Source of the DNA: an uncultured Clostridia bacterium
GTDB lineage: Bacteria > Bacillota > Clostridia > Lachnospirales > Lachnospiraceae
NCBI GenBank assembly: GCA_946403295.1
Contig: CAMIZL010000008.1
Location: forward strand, 1-64,000
Direction of reading: 5' to 3'
DNA length: 64,000 bases
The notes below the pieces were generated by a model that searched no databases, was not told where the DNA came from, and saw only the letters and a list, made by a program, of their open reading frames with translations. Numbering within the stretch: position 1 is the stretch's first letter; each line of letters starts with the position of its first letter. Positions 25,271 through 34,949 of this stretch are shown here, piece by piece. A program made the position numbers and the translations under genes.

Positions 25271-28200
25271 ATGAAAAACAGACTTGTCATGATAGTACTT
25301 GGAGTCCTTGTTATTTTGGCGGCAGGGGCGATGTTTTATGCTATCTACAGCAATCAGTCGGTTAAGGAGGAATTCGCCGAAGACGGCTATATAATCGTCT
25401 TCAACGACAAAGATCCCGCGCAGCCGGCAAAGACGTACCACTTTACGGAAGGTACGACTTTTAAGCGTACGTATGAGGGCAGTATTCAATTCCGTGACAC
25501 GGAAGGCAATACCGTTACTGCGGATTCCAATTCCTTTGTTCACTACGACAGCGGTAATTCGGCATCTCTTTCGAAGAGCGTTCTTGTCAACCTCGATGAG
25601 GTTGAATCTTCAGCCCAGAATTATTACGGACTCAGTTCCGGTACGACCGTAAGCCGAAGCGGTTCTACTTACATCATCGATAATGCGGACAATTCCGTCG
25701 ATCTCTCAGAATATCTTTGGAAGGTTGGAGACAACCGATATATGATGGTTTCGGACAATATCAATGTTACGTTTTCCGACGGAACCTCACGCGACTACGA
25801 AGACTACATCGAGCTCCTTTACCAGGAGGGCGGTATGGTTTGTATCATGCACGGAGACGAAGTTATCCGTGATGCATCCAGAAATACATACGTTACGGTT
25901 GACAACGGTGTTTCGATAAATCTTAACACCCAGATGATCGTTACGGATAATTCCGAGGGAACGGGAAAAGATGTCCTTATGTCTCTCGGACAGATCACGA
26001 CCGATTCGGATCAGGTAGTTAATGTACTTCCTGCAGACGAAGACAAACTCAAGATCGTTATCCCTGAATTTATTTTCAATGTTACCGACGGTAAGAACGG
26101 CGAAGCCGGTGCAGACGGTGAAAACGGAATTAACGGTGCAAACGGTGATTCCGGCGCAGACGGTGTCAGCGGAGAAAGCGGACGTACCGGTATTATAGGA
26201 TACGACGGCGACAACGGTGAGCCCGGTCAGGCAGGTACCAGCGGACGCAGCGGAATAAACGGTGCCGAAGGCGCAATAGGAACTGACGGTGCCCAGGGTG
26301 CGGCAGGCCCCGGCGGAGCCCAGGGAAGCTCGGGTGGAGCCGGCGGTGCGGGCGCTCCCGGAGCAGCAGGCCCTTCAGGCCCTTCGGGAAGCGACGGAGA
26401 TCAGGGTAACCCCGGTGCTCCCGGTGCGAACGGTGAATCTGTACAACTTAAAAACCCTTCGGACGTTCTTAAGGAAGTGCCCGTCCTTTTCTGGTCGGAT
26501 GCTCCTGTAGCAAATTACTCTGAGATCACCGGTACATTCGGTTTTAAGACAAGTATAGACGACAAAGCCGCTATGTCGGTCAGAAACATCAAAGTTACTT
26601 TGATCGATCTTTCTTCCGGCAAGGTTGTTCATGTCCAGAACGTGTCCGACGAGATGACTACAGGTATCAATTCCGACAAAACAGAGCTTTCGGGATTCGA
26701 TCATCTCATCCCCGGCAATGCATATACACTTACAGTGGAAGGCCAGTATGATTACAAGGGGCAGAAGGTTGATACGTCATTCTTCACCACAACGCTTGTT
26801 ACGGATGATTTCCCTTTGTCGGTAAATGTCTATAACGTTGAGAAGGACAAGATCGATATCGAACTTATTAACCGTGATGCCGGTGCGGATACGACCACTC
26901 AGTTTGTTACACGTACATTCAGTGTCGGATACGCTTTGGTTGATGCACTCGGAAACACTGTTACATCGACGAGCAATTATACTTTATCAAACAATATCAA
27001 TGCTGCGAGCAATCCTACGGTCATTCACGGTGACGGTACAACTTCGGACCATCTCTATATTGATGCGTATGATAACGGAGGAGCGCGTCTGAGTTCCAAT
27101 ACGATGTATTATTTCTCTATTACATCGCTTGATTCGAATTCTGCGAATATTCCTTCGCGTTACGTAAAGATACCTATCAGGACTCTTAAGGCTACTCCTA
27201 CGATAGCCAATGTTGTAGTCCTTCCCAATATTGTTAACCAGAGCTTTGATCTGTCGGTTACGGATGTTTTCGACCCCGACCATGCGATCACAAGGTACAG
27301 ATACGAAATAAGGGATACTCTCAACAACCTCAAGAAGGTGATCTATGCTCCGAACAACGATGTTGTACATTGTTATGTAGACGGACAAGATCTTAATGTT
27401 GACGAGTACTACACTGTTCGCGCCATAGCGGAAGCCTTTGACAACAGGAAGAACATTGAAGCAACATGTGATTTCCCCGATCAGGTTACGCTTAACGGTG
27501 TCACGCAATACACATGGTTCACGCTTGATAACAAGGCAGCCTGCCTTACTCCCAATTCGATCGGTACAACCGAGAGCGGCGGAGCGCCGGCTCATTTTTC
27601 ACTTCATATACCTGCAAGAGCCACTCTTAAGGAAAACAGTCCCGTAAGGATCGTGTATCATTCGAACGCTGTTGAATCGGGAAGCATAAAGGTTGGTTGG
27701 ACTCAGGACTGGACACAGATACATAATGCGCAGGTAACCGATTATACAAAAGAAAAAATATATCCGATGGATCAAACTATCGGAAATCTCAGGGCTTCGA
27801 CCACTTATAAGATCGATGCCTACGGAACGGTCGACCTTACAGGTGAGAACATATATACTGATATGTGCCTCGGAAGTGTTATAGTAACGACTCCGGCTTA
27901 TAAACCGGTTAGCGGTAACCCGGGCGGCCCCACTCAAGGCGGAAGCAGTAATATCCATCCCATCTATTTCACACTCAGTCTCGACGGAACCGATGTCGGC
28001 GAAGGTCCTAACAAACCCAGTTACGCTGTTAAGCAGGCCGGAAGTACTTTTACCGACCCCGACACACAGGAATCGTTCCAGGGTAGTGTGCGCGTTCAGC
28101 TTCTTACAAACGTGGTCGGCAGCGATCCCGAAGTATATGAACTTGTGTGCGAGGGAGATATTAAGCTTAAGATGTCCGGAACTAAAGCGGTTCCCGATAC

Positions 28201-31200
28201 GAATGACCAGCATATCACGCTTGAAGATTTCCCCGGAAATCCCAAGATCACTTCTTTTGCGGATAAATATAAGGTACATATCGTTGAGGCATATGACTCA
28301 ACATCTTATAAGAATGTTATTAAGATAGAAAATACTGTGGATTACGAAACGACGATCGGTAAAACATACCCCGATCCCGGATCGTTATCACTTGACGTTG
28401 TTCCGATCACAAAGGAAAATTATAATTTAAAAACCAATAAAGGCTTGCCTGCAGAGTATAAAGATTATGATCCTACAACAGTTATCGGATTTGAGCTCAG
28501 GCCCGTCGGACTTGAAAGAACGGTCAGCTATTTCGATTATATAGAATTTTATGCTTATGATGCTGATTATTTCAGTAAGCACATGGCAGGTAAGATAAGC
28601 ACGCTCAAATCATCCAATCCTCCGGAAGGAACGACCTTCTCCAAAGTATCGTGCGGAGATGTGACGAACGGTTCGGAGGAGAACGGTGTGGATTATTTCT
28701 ATCCGCTCAGTGACAAGAATTATATGGCTAAGTTCAAGCTGAAGTTAAAAGACACTGCCAACGGTACGCCCATGTCAGGTACGGTAAACGGAATTTTCCT
28801 TTTTGAGGACTTTAACGGTACTAAAGGTACATGCGAGGCCAATGTTAAGGCTACCAATGAATCTATCCATAGCGGATTTGAAGTTGAGGCTAAGGTCAAC
28901 GATGGCAGTATGGAGCCGGAAAATAATGCTACTCAGACCTTGTTCTTCAGAGGCAGGGATTATGAATTTACTTTCCGCCTGATAAGCAGTCAAGCCACAA
29001 TGGGTGAAACAAAATACTATCCCGAAGTACTCGGTGATGATAAGGCGTGTGTATTAAAGTGCCCCTTCACTGTTGAAGCTCCTTATGAAAAACCCACGTA
29101 TTATTTCTATCCTTATACAAGTGACGATTCAACCCTGATATATGGATATTATATAAAGACTGTTGATGCCACCCAGATATTTGCAGGTAAGGGTTTTGTT
29201 ACCTCTAACGGAAACGCCTCGTCTCAGGTAAAAGGTAGTGGCACTTGGGTTAATCAGATTGATGTAAATCAGGATGCATTGATTAAGATTGATTCTCTTT
29301 CTCGGAACATGCATGTGGTTGTGACGCTGCAGGAGAACCTGTATTTGACCAAATATCAAAGAGAAACGACAGTTACAACATTTACGAGGCTTTTTACGTC
29401 TAATAACATAGCACCTCAAGGTGTGTTTACGGTTACCCCTCAGGACACTCTTTCAAGAGTAAACTTTAAATTTGTTTTTGACAATGCGGAAATGGCAAAA
29501 AGCGTTGCCGCCATAGTCGGTAGCTTCAGCAAAGGCAGCGGAACACCCAAACCTGTAACGCTTAAGATATTGAATGTTAACGGAACTGATATTGAGGCAT
29601 ATGCACAGTATTCCGATCTGACTTCTATAGCAAAAAACGGAGAAGATGTAACCGTAACGTTTACAGTATACTATGACACGGGTCGAGAGGGATTTGGATA
29701 TGCATTTCCGGCGAATCCCGATTCAACAGACCCGTACGGACTTGTTGCTGTTCGTGAGGCCGGAGAAAACAATGAGGGCCAGTATCTTGTTCAGCAGGGA
29801 GTCGGCGGAGGCGATTTCCTCAATAAGAATTTGACACAAACGGAGCTCAGGGCACAGGATTCGATCTTTAAGATCACAAAAAACCCTTCCGCAGTCGGAG
29901 CCCAGAACCAGGATATTGCCGGAACACGTGCCGGAGAATATGCGAATCCCGGCCTTATCGCTTTGCAATTGAGAAACTGGGAAAACGGAGAATGGTATTA
30001 TGATACCTCTTCGAGTGCACGAGCAGGGCTCAATGGTGCAAGAGACAGCAGAATAACAAAATCGTCAGTTCCCTTTACCGTTTCGGTCATTGCAAATTCC
30101 ACCAGCTTAAAGCTGAAAGATACTAACGAAGCATCGGCTACATTTAAACTCGGAGCCGTTATTCCGTTCGTCAATCTTCATCAGCCCGGCAGTACCGCTT
30201 TCACCATTTACCCGGGTCAGAATGATGCGAGAGTCAATTTCGTCATCACCGGTGTTAAGGGTGCCGTTGATTCGCAAGGAAAAGGATTGTACGGCTATAA
30301 CGGCACGACTGAGTTCGGTAAGATTTACACACTTCTCTATCAGGTTGTAAACGGTACCTATGTGCCGATCCAGGAAAACGGAAGGCAGAAGAGGTTTGAA
30401 ACGGTACTTACTCATAATACATCCGGCGCAGAAGGTGACGGAGAGTATACGGTAAATATAGATAACCTGGAAGCAAATTCTCATTATGCCGTTCAGCTTG
30501 TATATTATAAAACAGAAGAAGATTATCTTGACGATACGGGAACCGAAACATGGACGAAGAGAGTTTATCCCAAGGATGCTTTAAATCCTCTAAACGAAAC
30601 GGTAGCGCTTTATTATCAGATATATACCACGCAGACAATTCAGCTTGCACAGGATATGACGTCTGTAATGTATAAGGCAAACGGCTACAACGACAAACGA
30701 CTTGAGATCAAATATGCTCTTTCGTCGGCCAGCCCGAAGCTTAAACCCGATGAATACTTCATCTATGCTTTGTACCTTGGCGATGAGCTTGTTCTCACAC
30801 ACAAGGAATTGGCCGAGGGCAGATATCTCGAGCAGGGACATGGTAACATGGCGACTCTTTATGTCAACCCCGGACAGACAATAGTCGGACATAAGAGTAA
30901 TGAGGATGTGGCTCTCAACTTTAACGGTAAAGGAACCGACGGAGATGTACGTAACTATAGATTGCGTATCATACCGATGAGTGATTCCGCGGTTAAGAGC
31001 TATTCGCAGGCAGCTGACACAGCGCCCAATGAGTTATACCATTCGGAAACTTTCAGAAACAGTTATAACAGCTGGCTCAGCGCTTATTCGCTCGGTGTCG
31101 ATCATAACAATCCCTCCCTTGCAACGTTTGTAAGCTTTGGAAACCTTAAAGATCTTGCTTCACCTTTCTACAATATCAGAGCATATTCGGAAAAGAACAA

Positions 31201-31930
31201 GATCAAGTTTAGAATAAGCGTCGTTGATGCTGACGGTGTTATTTACAACAACCAATACATGGTAAGAGCTTACAAAAAGAACGGAACCGAATTGACAGCG
31301 TATGCATTGGCTAATTATGATAATGCAATCCTTTCATCCACCAATTCGCAGACGGTAATGATCGATAATCTGGCCGACAACGAAGAGATCACTCTTAAGG
31401 TATATGCGGTGGAAGATTATCGTAATATCGAGCCGACGAACGGTATTTCCTTCTATACAGGTACGTTCGGCAATACGACAAGTCCGGGCAATACCGAACA
31501 GGAGTGTATCAACGCCAAAAAATACAATATGAGATCCGCTACCGAAAGGTCGACGGGCGAGAGTGGTTTCTCGGCAGGCAGTATCGAAGCTGTAAGACAA
31601 ACATTACCCAACAGTGCATATTTGGATTTCGTTAACCCTTCCAACATTAGGTTGATGACATCGATGCACATCGATATAAGTTATCCGACGGGAAACACGA
31701 CCAGCTTGACTGACTTTTCTAATCCGTTCACAGATAACAGTTCGTGCAGTGAGCCTCCGGTAACGGTCGGTGAAGATACAACATACAGGTTTACGGGTAT
31801 CCCCGGCGGTGAGTTCTATGAAGCAGGTAACTATATAATAGCCATCCGTATGACTATAACTTACTATGATGGTAATAGTAGTTATAAAACCGAGACTATA
31901 GACAAGCTTATAAACTTCACCGTAGCCTGA
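25271..31930 (+). CDS. Giant membrane-anchored surface protein with collagen-like rod (2219 aa)
   Basis: The ATG at 25271 follows AGGGGA; the longer frame from 25166 starts at the promoter and is rejected. A signal anchor (residues ~5-26) leaves the bulk outside. Residues ~30-270 form a beta-rich juxtamembrane domain ('LWKVGDNRYMMVSDNIN'). Residues 274-390 are 39 uninterrupted G-X-Y triplets of collagen type. The remaining ~1800 residues look like serial Ig/Fn3-like beta domains ('DHLIPGNAYTLTVEGQYDY'). There is no sortase motif or second membrane helix. It is the first gene of the operon and probably a trimeric extracellular stalk or fibre, since collagen-like segments trimerise. Similar juxtamembrane domains occur in the other anchored proteins of this operon. 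The function is inferred, not known. Confidence 0.9.
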   Translation: MKNRLVMIVLGVLVILAAGAMFYAIYSNQSVKEEFAEDGYIIVFNDKDPAQPAKTYHFTEGTTFKRTYEGSIQFRDTEGNTVTADSNSFVHYDSGNSASLSKSVLVNLDEVESSAQNYYGLSSGTTVSRSGSTYIIDNADNSVDLSEYLWKVGDNRYMMVSDNINVTFSDGTSRDYEDYIELLYQEGGMVCIMHGDEVIRDASRNTYVTVDNGVSINLNTQMIVTDNSEGTGKDVLMSLGQITTDSDQVVNVLPADEDKLKIVIPEFIFNVTDGKNGEAGADGENGINGANGDSGADGVSGESGRTGIIGYDGDNGEPGQAGTSGRSGINGAEGAIGTDGAQGAAGPGGAQGSSGGAGGAGAPGAAGPSGPSGSDGDQGNPGAPGANGESVQLKNPSDVLKEVPVLFWSDAPVANYSEITGTFGFKTSIDDKAAMSVRNIKVTLIDLSSGKVVHVQNVSDEMTTGINSDKTELSGFDHLIPGNAYTLTVEGQYDYKGQKVDTSFFTTTLVTDDFPLSVNVYNVEKDKIDIELINRDAGADTTTQFVTRTFSVGYALVDALGNTVTSTSNYTLSNNINAASNPTVIHGDGTTSDHLYIDAYDNGGARLSSNTMYYFSITSLDSNSANIPSRYVKIPIRTLKATPTIANVVVLPNIVNQSFDLSVTDVFDPDHAITRYRYEIRDTLNNLKKVIYAPNNDVVHCYVDGQDLNVDEYYTVRAIAEAFDNRKNIEATCDFPDQVTLNGVTQYTWFTLDNKAACLTPNSIGTTESGGAPAHFSLHIPARATLKENSPVRIVYHSNAVESGSIKVGWTQDWTQIHNAQVTDYTKEKIYPMDQTIGNLRASTTYKIDAYGTVDLTGENIYTDMCLGSVIVTTPAYKPVSGNPGGPTQGGSSNIHPIYFTLSLDGTDVGEGPNKPSYAVKQAGSTFTDPDTQESFQGSVRVQLLTNVVGSDPEVYELVCEGDIKLKMSGTKAVPDTNDQHITLEDFPGNPKITSFADKYKVHIVEAYDSTSYKNVIKIENTVDYETTIGKTYPDPGSLSLDVVPITKENYNLKTNKGLPAEYKDYDPTTVIGFELRPVGLERTVSYFDYIEFYAYDADYFSKHMAGKISTLKSSNPPEGTTFSKVSCGDVTNGSEENGVDYFYPLSDKNYMAKFKLKLKDTANGTPMSGTVNGIFLFEDFNGTKGTCEANVKATNESIHSGFEVEAKVNDGSMEPENNATQTLFFRGRDYEFTFRLISSQATMGETKYYPEVLGDDKACVLKCPFTVEAPYEKPTYYFYPYTSDDSTLIYGYYIKTVDATQIFAGKGFVTSNGNASSQVKGSGTWVNQIDVNQDALIKIDSLSRNMHVVVTLQENLYLTKYQRETTVTTFTRLFTSNNIAPQGVFTVTPQDTLSRVNFKFVFDNAEMAKSVAAIVGSFSKGSGTPKPVTLKILNVNGTDIEAYAQYSDLTSIAKNGEDVTVTFTVYYDTGREGFGYAFPANPDSTDPYGLVAVREAGENNEGQYLVQQGVGGGDFLNKNLTQTELRAQDSIFKITKNPSAVGAQNQDIAGTRAGEYANPGLIALQLRNWENGEWYYDTSSSARAGLNGARDSRITKSSVPFTVSVIANSTSLKLKDTNEASATFKLGAVIPFVNLHQPGSTAFTIYPGQNDARVNFVITGVKGAVDSQGKGLYGYNGTTEFGKIYTLLYQVVNGTYVPIQENGRQKRFETVLTHNTSGAEGDGEYTVNIDNLEANSHYAVQLVYYKTEEDYLDDTGTETWTKRVYPKDALNPLNETVALYYQIYTTQTIQLAQDMTSVMYKANGYNDKRLEIKYALSSASPKLKPDEYFIYALYLGDELVLTHKELAEGRYLEQGHGNMATLYVNPGQTIVGHKSNEDVALNFNGKGTDGDVRNYRLRIIPMSDSAVKSYSQAADTAPNELYHSETFRNSYNSWLSAYSLGVDHNNPSLATFVSFGNLKDLASPFYNIRAYSEKNKIKFRISVVDADGVIYNNQYMVRAYKKNGTELTAYALANYDNAILSSTNSQTVMIDNLADNEEITLKVYAVEDYRNIEPTNGISFYTGTFGNTTSPGNTEQECINAKKYNMRSATERSTGESGFSAGSIEAVRQTLPNSAYLDFVNPSNIRLMTSMHIDISYPTGNTTSLTDFSNPFTDNSSCSEPPVTVGEDTTYRFTGIPGGEFYEAGNYIIAIRMTITYYDGNSSYKTETIDKLINFTVA

Positions 31931-31950
31931 CGGAGAAAGGAACCAAAGAC

Positions 31951-33768
31951 ATGAGAAAGCTTGACAAAAAAAGCATGTTCTCCTTCTATGCATTCGCGAT
32001 CGCAATCGTAGCGATAGGAGCAATTGTTGTTGTGATGATGACGATGGGGATGAGTAATAAAAGCGATCCCTTCGCCATCAGCGCGTCAAGTGTTGTTTAT
32101 GACGCGGACAACAGAGCAATGGTCGTGGACGAAGATTCTGTCATAGAGAAGAAGTGGGACGGAAAGTATTATCTTGAACAATCGGACGGAAAGGATGTCT
32201 GTCTCGGAGAACAGGTAGTACTTTATGAAAGTAATTCCGGTTCGGTTCGAACCTATGGCGGCGGCTATGAGGTTGATGCCGAAGAGGGCATAAAGAGCGT
32301 TGAGGGTGTGATGGACATCTCAGATTTCACAAACCCCAGATTTTACAAGCTCGCCGACAGAAAGTATCTCCTCGTGGGGCCTGAAATCTCCACGGAAGAC
32401 AAGCTTGTCGACACGACCAGATTCCTGTATGTGATACTTGATACGGCGGGAAATGCGATCCTTTTTAATGACACTACACAGGTGAAAACGGCTGTTCCCT
32501 CAAAGATCTACGTCGGTGGCTACGAATTTGATGTGGCCAAAGAGGATTTTGTACTCGGAGACAGAGTCATAAATACAGCCAGTATCATGGGTACAACAAG
32601 TATTTATAACGAATCCGAATATAATGAGAGAAATAAATCCGAAATGACGCCCGAAGAGCGTGCACCGATCTATACGGTCGACATTCATGCCGGAAACGGT
32701 GGCCAGGGCGGCCAGGGCGGTCGAGGCGGTGACGGTGGAAACGGCGGCCAGGGCGGCCAGGGCGGAACCGGCGGTCAAGGCGGCGACGGCGGTGACGGCG
32801 GCATGGGCGGCCAGGGCGGCCAGGGCGGTATCGGTGGAACCGGCGGTAACGGCGGTAACGGCGGAAGCGGCGGATCAGGCGGTGCCGGTGGAGCAGGCGG
32901 TCAAGGCGGCCAGGGTGGCCAGGGCGGCCAGGGCGGTACCGGTGGAACCGGTGGAACCGGTGGATCGGGCGGATCAGGCGGTGCCGGTGGAAACGGCGGC
33001 CAGGGCGGCGACGGCGGCATGGGCGGACACGGCGGTAACGGCGGCGGTGTCGAAGGAACCAAGACGCTTTACAAATTCCTCCAGCTCAGAAGAGTCGACC
33101 CTTATGCCAACAGACTTTCGATCGACTACGGTGTAGATGACCCCGAGCTTTCATACGGACAGATCTACCTTATGGTAATCCATCTCGATTATGACGGCAA
33201 GGAAGATTCCAGATACGACAGATACATATTCCCTGTAGACAGAGCACAGATCAATGCGATCTCATATTACGGCGGAATTGATAAAGTCACAAAACAGCCT
33301 GTAAATATTGTTCCGGGTGAAACATACAAGGTTGGTCTCGGATTCCTTGATTACAACAATATCGCAAACAGTACGGAAATAGACTTTGAGCAATTTATTA
33401 CCGTGCGAGCACCTCAGCTTTACAGCAATATCACGCTTGACAGCATTACTCCTGTCGGAAACGCAACAGGCGGTTCGATCTCGATGAAATTTATCGTAAA
33501 TCTTGATTCGTTGATCGATGAGGCTTACGTGGAGGTCCTTGACAGTCAGGGCAATGTGATCAACATAAGCGGAGAAAATCCCGCGGGCGAAACTCCGAAT
33601 AAGGCAAGATGGAAAGTAAACATGTTGCCCGCAAGCCAGACAGGTGATGTTTACACGTTAAATTACTCTAGGAATGATGAAGATCTAAGGATCGTTATCA
33701 AAGATGTTAAGTACGGCGGCTCGGATTACCCGCTCAACAGTGAATTGTACGTAAATAGGCTGTTCTAA
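31951..33768 (+). CDS. Membrane-anchored surface protein with (GGX)39 glycine-rich rod (605 aa)
   Basis: GAGAAAGGAACC precedes the ATG, 20 bp after the previous stop. A signal anchor (~9-33) is followed by a ~210-residue domain similar in layout to the upstream protein ('FYKLADRKYLLVGPEIS'). Residues 248-366 are an unbroken glycine repeat with 39 X-G-G triplets (X is mostly Q, N, D, T or S), expected to form a polyglycine-II-like bundle. A C-terminal ~240-residue beta domain includes 'NIVPGETYKVGLGFLDYNN', matching the Fn3-like modules of its neighbour. Rod length equals that of the upstream collagen-like segment, which suggests the two proteins pack together or span the same distance. Confidence 0.9.
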   Translation: MRKLDKKSMFSFYAFAIAIVAIGAIVVVMMTMGMSNKSDPFAISASSVVYDADNRAMVVDEDSVIEKKWDGKYYLEQSDGKDVCLGEQVVLYESNSGSVRTYGGGYEVDAEEGIKSVEGVMDISDFTNPRFYKLADRKYLLVGPEISTEDKLVDTTRFLYVILDTAGNAILFNDTTQVKTAVPSKIYVGGYEFDVAKEDFVLGDRVINTASIMGTTSIYNESEYNERNKSEMTPEERAPIYTVDIHAGNGGQGGQGGRGGDGGNGGQGGQGGTGGQGGDGGDGGMGGQGGQGGIGGTGGNGGNGGSGGSGGAGGAGGQGGQGGQGGQGGTGGTGGTGGSGGSGGAGGNGGQGGDGGMGGHGGNGGGVEGTKTLYKFLQLRRVDPYANRLSIDYGVDDPELSYGQIYLMVIHLDYDGKEDSRYDRYIFPVDRAQINAISYYGGIDKVTKQPVNIVPGETYKVGLGFLDYNNIANSTEIDFEQFITVRAPQLYSNITLDSITPVGNATGGSISMKFIVNLDSLIDEAYVEVLDSQGNVINISGENPAGETPNKARWKVNMLPASQTGDVYTLNYSRNDEDLRIVIKDVKYGGSDYPLNSELYVNRLF

Positions 33769-33787
33769 GGGCCTTAAAAATGAATAA

Positions 33788-34051
<264 letters not shown>

Positions 34052-34103
34052 GAAATGACGGCCCCTGATATCACGGGGCAGATCGAACGGAAGGTATAAA
34101 AGA

Positions 34104-34874
34104 ATGAGTGAGATAATCTTGGTTATTGCTTTTCTTGTTGTGGCAATCGCAGTGATCTTCATGATACTGTCTGTTTATTCAAGAGAAGCCGAAAAAAACC
34201 TGAAGTCGAACGTCAGTGACAGGATCATGATCTACGATGACCTGATCGAGGAAAAACAGGCCAGGCTCGAAGCGGTTCAGCATCGTGTCGATACGCTCGA
34301 GAAACGACTCAGGGAACTTGAGGAAAGCGAAGAACTCAGAACCGTTCCGACGGGACAGATGTTCTTTACGAGAACGACCGGATATTGCAGCCCCGATCTT
34401 AAGAGGGACTACAGAGACATGAGAGAGCATTTCTCATTTGACAGACGCGGTCTTGTAAAAGATTTCCTTGCATCATACAAGGTGCCCGACACAAAGCACG
34501 AATACGAAGTGATCGATGATCTCTGCAAGATGCTTTCGGGTGATCTTTGCTACAGACTTCTGGCATTTGAGAGTGCCGAGCAATTTGAAGCATTAAACGA
34601 TTCGCTCGATGAAGACGGCAAAAAGCTTCTTTCGACTTATATAGATGAGAAAGGCTTGTTTGATACTACCGACAGATTCGTTTATTGGCTTTCGTGCCGC
34701 AGGGATCGCCTTGATCCGTCGGTCGTTGTTCGTACGGCGGAAAAGGATGATGATTTCTCGGATCTTTCGCCGCTTGTCAAGACCGTATATGACAAGGGAC
34801 TTTGCGAAGGTATCCAGATCATTGCGGGCAGACAGCTCTATGATTTCGGAATACACCGTTCCGAACTCGGATAA
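34104..34874 (+). CDS. F-type ATPase subunit b-like stator, possible b-delta fusion (256 aa)
   Basis: One N-terminal membrane helix (residues ~4-24) is followed by a charged coiled coil (~28-78, 'EEKQARLEAVQHRVDTLEKRLRELEE'), as in subunit b. The remaining ~175 residues are globular and helical, which is unusual for b (normally ~160 aa in total). The end, 'CEGIQIIAGRQLYDFGIHRSEL', resembles the C-terminus of subunit delta, which ends in a glycine-rich strand followed by 'D.S....L'. The gene occupies exactly the atpF-atpH place between c and alpha, and no separate delta gene exists. A b-delta fusion, as in mycobacteria, is the best explanation but is an inference. Confidence 0.78.
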   Translation: MSEIILVIAFLVVAIAVIFMILSVYSREAEKNLKSNVSDRIMIYDDLIEEKQARLEAVQHRVDTLEKRLRELEESEELRTVPTGQMFFTRTTGYCSPDLKRDYRDMREHFSFDRRGLVKDFLASYKVPDTKHEYEVIDDLCKMLSGDLCYRLLAFESAEQFEALNDSLDEDGKKLLSTYIDEKGLFDTTDRFVYWLSCRRDRLDPSVVVRTAEKDDDFSDLSPLVKTVYDKGLCEGIQIIAGRQLYDFGIHRSELG

Positions 34875-34949
34875 CGCCGGAAATATTTTTAGAATTGATT
34901 TATTACACGTCACGAAGTGACAGATTATTAATTGGGGGTAATACTTTTT

